DNA of 7,054 nt, taken from assembly GCA_027073945.1 (NCBI GenBank), contig JALTEL010000395.1, forward strand, positions 1 to 7,054, given 5' to 3'. Every line of letters starts with the position of its first letter. The stretch's first letter is position 1. Source of the DNA: Caldifarciminota bacterium. GTDB lineage: Bacteria > WOR-3 > Hydrothermia > UBA1063 > CAJXJZ01. Of the stretch, positions 5,958 to 7,054 are shown piece by piece. The notes beneath the pieces were generated by a model. The model had not been told where the DNA came from. It worked only from the letters and a program-made list of their open reading frames with translations, and searched no databases. Made by a program: the position numbers and the translations under genes.

Positions 5958-6938
5958 TTACCTCCCTGTACTGATTTTAACCTTTCCTGTACCTGCTAAA
6001 ATGCTCCCTATTTCAATTCCACCTTTATCCCTGATAATTTTCCTTCCGTCTTCAGGGTCAACAATAAGTGCAAAGCCTATTCCCATATTGAATACTTTAA
6101 ACATCTCATCATCTGGAATATTCCCGAGCCTCTGAATAAAATCAAAAATTTTCGGAATTCTCCATTTAAGTTCGACTCGTGCATCAACCTTTTCATTCAA
6201 AGCCCTTTTCAGATTCCCCGGTATGCCTCCACCCGTTATGTGAGCAGCTCCTTTTACGTTGAATTTATCAAAAATAGGTAAAAGATCTTTTGTATAAATT
6301 ATTGTAGGGGCAAGTAATGTTTTATAAAGAGGCTCACCCTGAAATGGTGACTCAAGGTCAACATTATTTTCGGTAAGGATTTTTCTTATTAAAGAAAATC
6401 CATTGGAATGCGGACCTGAAGACGGAAAGCCTATTATCATGTCTCCGGCCTGCACATTGTTAATACGAGGTATATTCTTCTGCTCTGTTATACCCACTAC
6501 AAATCCTGCTACATCAAATTTGCCGCTCTGAACCATATCCGGCAATTGAGCTGTTTCTCCACCTGCAAGTTTGATATCAAGGTCATTTAATCTTTTTACA
6601 AGTGCTACAAGGAAAGATGCCAGCTCAGGTATTAAAACAGATGATGTTGCAATATAATCAAGAAAGTACACAGGCTTTGCTCCCAAAACAAGTATATCAT
6701 TCACACACATGGCAATGAGGTCATCCACCACACCCTCAATATATCCTGACTGTATCGCAAGCTCAATTTTTGTTCCGACACCGTCAGTTGACATAACAAT
6801 ATAAGGTTCCTTGTATTCCTCCGGGAAAAGCGGGACTGGCGATGCAAAAGCAAAATTCGGATAATCTGTATCCTCACCAACGATTTTTATCAGTTTTTTA
6901 ACACCATCTATATCCACTCCGCTATCTTTGTAAAGCAT
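5958..6938 (-). CDS. purM: Phosphoribosylformylglycinamidine cyclo-ligase (AIR synthetase)
   Basis: Fifth step of de novo purine synthesis: ATP-dependent ring closure of FGAM to 5-aminoimidazole ribonucleotide, in the cytosol. The 326-residue protein shows the PurM signatures in order: YKDSGVDI (3-10), MSTDGVGTK (49-57), DLIAMCVNDIL (73-83), LAGGETAQLPDM (124-135), PSSGPHSNGFSL (172-183), HITGGGIPGNL (233-243) and FNMGIGFAL (283-291). It is slightly shorter than the usual about 340-350 residues, with no core motif missing. The start at 6938 has GGAGGT eight bases upstream (6947-6952). It lies two bases after the cysteine desulfurase stop and two bases before the DUF3467 start, so it is mid-operon. 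No other pur genes are in the window, so purine genes are probably scattered in this genome. Confidence 0.97.
   Translation of the reverse strand: MLYKDSGVDIDGVKKLIKIVGEDTDYPNFAFASPVPLFPEEYKEPYIVMSTDGVGTKIELAIQSGYIEGVVDDLIAMCVNDILVLGAKPVYFLDYIATSSVLIPELASFLVALVKRLNDLDIKLAGGETAQLPDMVQSGKFDVAGFVVGITEQKNIPRINNVQAGDMIIGFPSSGPHSNGFSLIRKILTENNVDLESPFQGEPLYKTLLAPTIIYTKDLLPIFDKFNVKGAAHITGGGIPGNLKRALNEKVDARVELKWRIPKIFDFIQRLGNIPDDEMFKVFNMGIGFALIVDPEDGRKIIRDKGGIEIGSILAGTGKVKISTGR
5961..5967 (-). promoter_or_regulatory. Shine-Dalgarno site of the DUF3467 gene, inside the purM 3' end
   Basis: AGGGAGG on the minus strand is formed largely by the last two sense codons of purM (GGG AGG, Gly-Arg) and is followed by the purM stop TAA and then, two bases later, the ATG. 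Spacing of five bases decides the start at 5955 and implies that ribosomes finishing purM can restart on this gene. Confidence 0.75.
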
Positions 6939-6940
6939 GC

Positions 6941-7054
6941 TTAGAGACCTCCGAATTTTCTGATTACACTCAGGAATTTGTCTATTTCTTCTAAGGTATT
7001 ATAGAGATAAAAACTCGCTCTTACTGTACCGGATACATCATAAAACTGATGTAA
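6941..7054 (-). CDS. sufS: Cysteine desulfurase, SufS/CsdA type, C-terminal fragment (cut by window edge)
   Basis: Reading the minus strand from the right edge, 37 codons stay open to a TAA at 6941-6943. The peptide contains VSGTVRASFYLYNT (7-20) followed by LEEIDKFLSVIRKFGG (21-36), the C-terminal signature of class V aminotransferase-fold cysteine desulfurases of the SufS/CsdA branch (the typical pattern is RASFxLYNTxEEID). Such enzymes are PLP-dependent and release sulfur from cysteine for Fe-S cluster or other sulfur-transfer pathways. The catalytic Cys and PLP Lys would lie outside the window. Too short for the usual ORF length cut-offs here, but the match is specific. The choice of sufS over csd is provisional. 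Confidence 0.85.
   Translation of the reverse strand, partial: LHQFYDVSGTVRASFYLYNTLEEIDKFLSVIRKFGGL
6947..6952 (-). promoter_or_regulatory. Shine-Dalgarno site of purM, inside the desulfurase 3' end
   Basis: GGAGGT on the minus strand is made by the last two Gly codons of the cysteine desulfurase before its final Leu codon and stop. It lies eight bases before the purM ATG, a normal spacing, and supports the start at 6938. The overlap of coding and ribosome-binding sequence points to coupled translation. Confidence 0.8.

Overview
The window looks like chromosomal DNA from an AT-rich bacterium of the FCB supergroup or a neighbouring candidate phylum (Cloacimonetes-, WOR-3- or Marinimicrobia-like). 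This rests on family resemblance only: a C25 (gingipain-type) peptidase, a C-terminal tail with an LGQNRPNPFN motif followed by a FlgD-like/type IX sorting-like Ig fold, and an archaeal-type Ogg2 glycosylase. The exact phylum cannot be fixed from the sequence.

Layout. Positions 1-4250 (+) hold most of a very large secreted peptidase whose 5' end lies outside the window. It has a propeptide remnant, a C25 catalytic domain with a visible His/Cys pair, three related beta-sandwich modules with an Asn/Asp-rich NGxxxPGE loop, a MAM/jelly-roll-like module placed between modules 2 and 3, a nidogen-like module and the C-terminal sorting-type domain. Next comes a 50-base gap containing a near-consensus promoter. 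It drives a two-gene (+) unit: a small MNT-fold nucleotidyltransferase with a GTG start (4301-4837) and a 58-codon overlapping gene (4806-4982). The promoter's predicted start site falls on the GTG, so this mRNA may be leaderless.

Positions 4996-7054 (-) are a tightly packed operon read right to left: the 3' end of a SufS-type cysteine desulfurase, purM, a DUF3467 gene and an Ogg2-type 8-oxoguanine DNA glycosylase. Gaps are 2, 2 and 6 bases, and the first two internal Shine-Dalgarno sites are built from the last sense codons of the preceding gene. The two transcription units converge, with 13 bases between stop codons and no obvious terminator.

How the genes relate. The minus-strand genes are housekeeping (sulfur mobilisation, purine synthesis, oxidative DNA repair) and are probably co-transcribed for efficiency or shared translational coupling, not one pathway. 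The peptidase acts outside the cell or on its surface. The nucleotidyltransferase/small-protein pair resembles a toxin-antitoxin-like or accessory two-gene unit of unknown role and is the least explained part of the window. No RNA genes, insertion sequences, CRISPR arrays or phage genes were seen.
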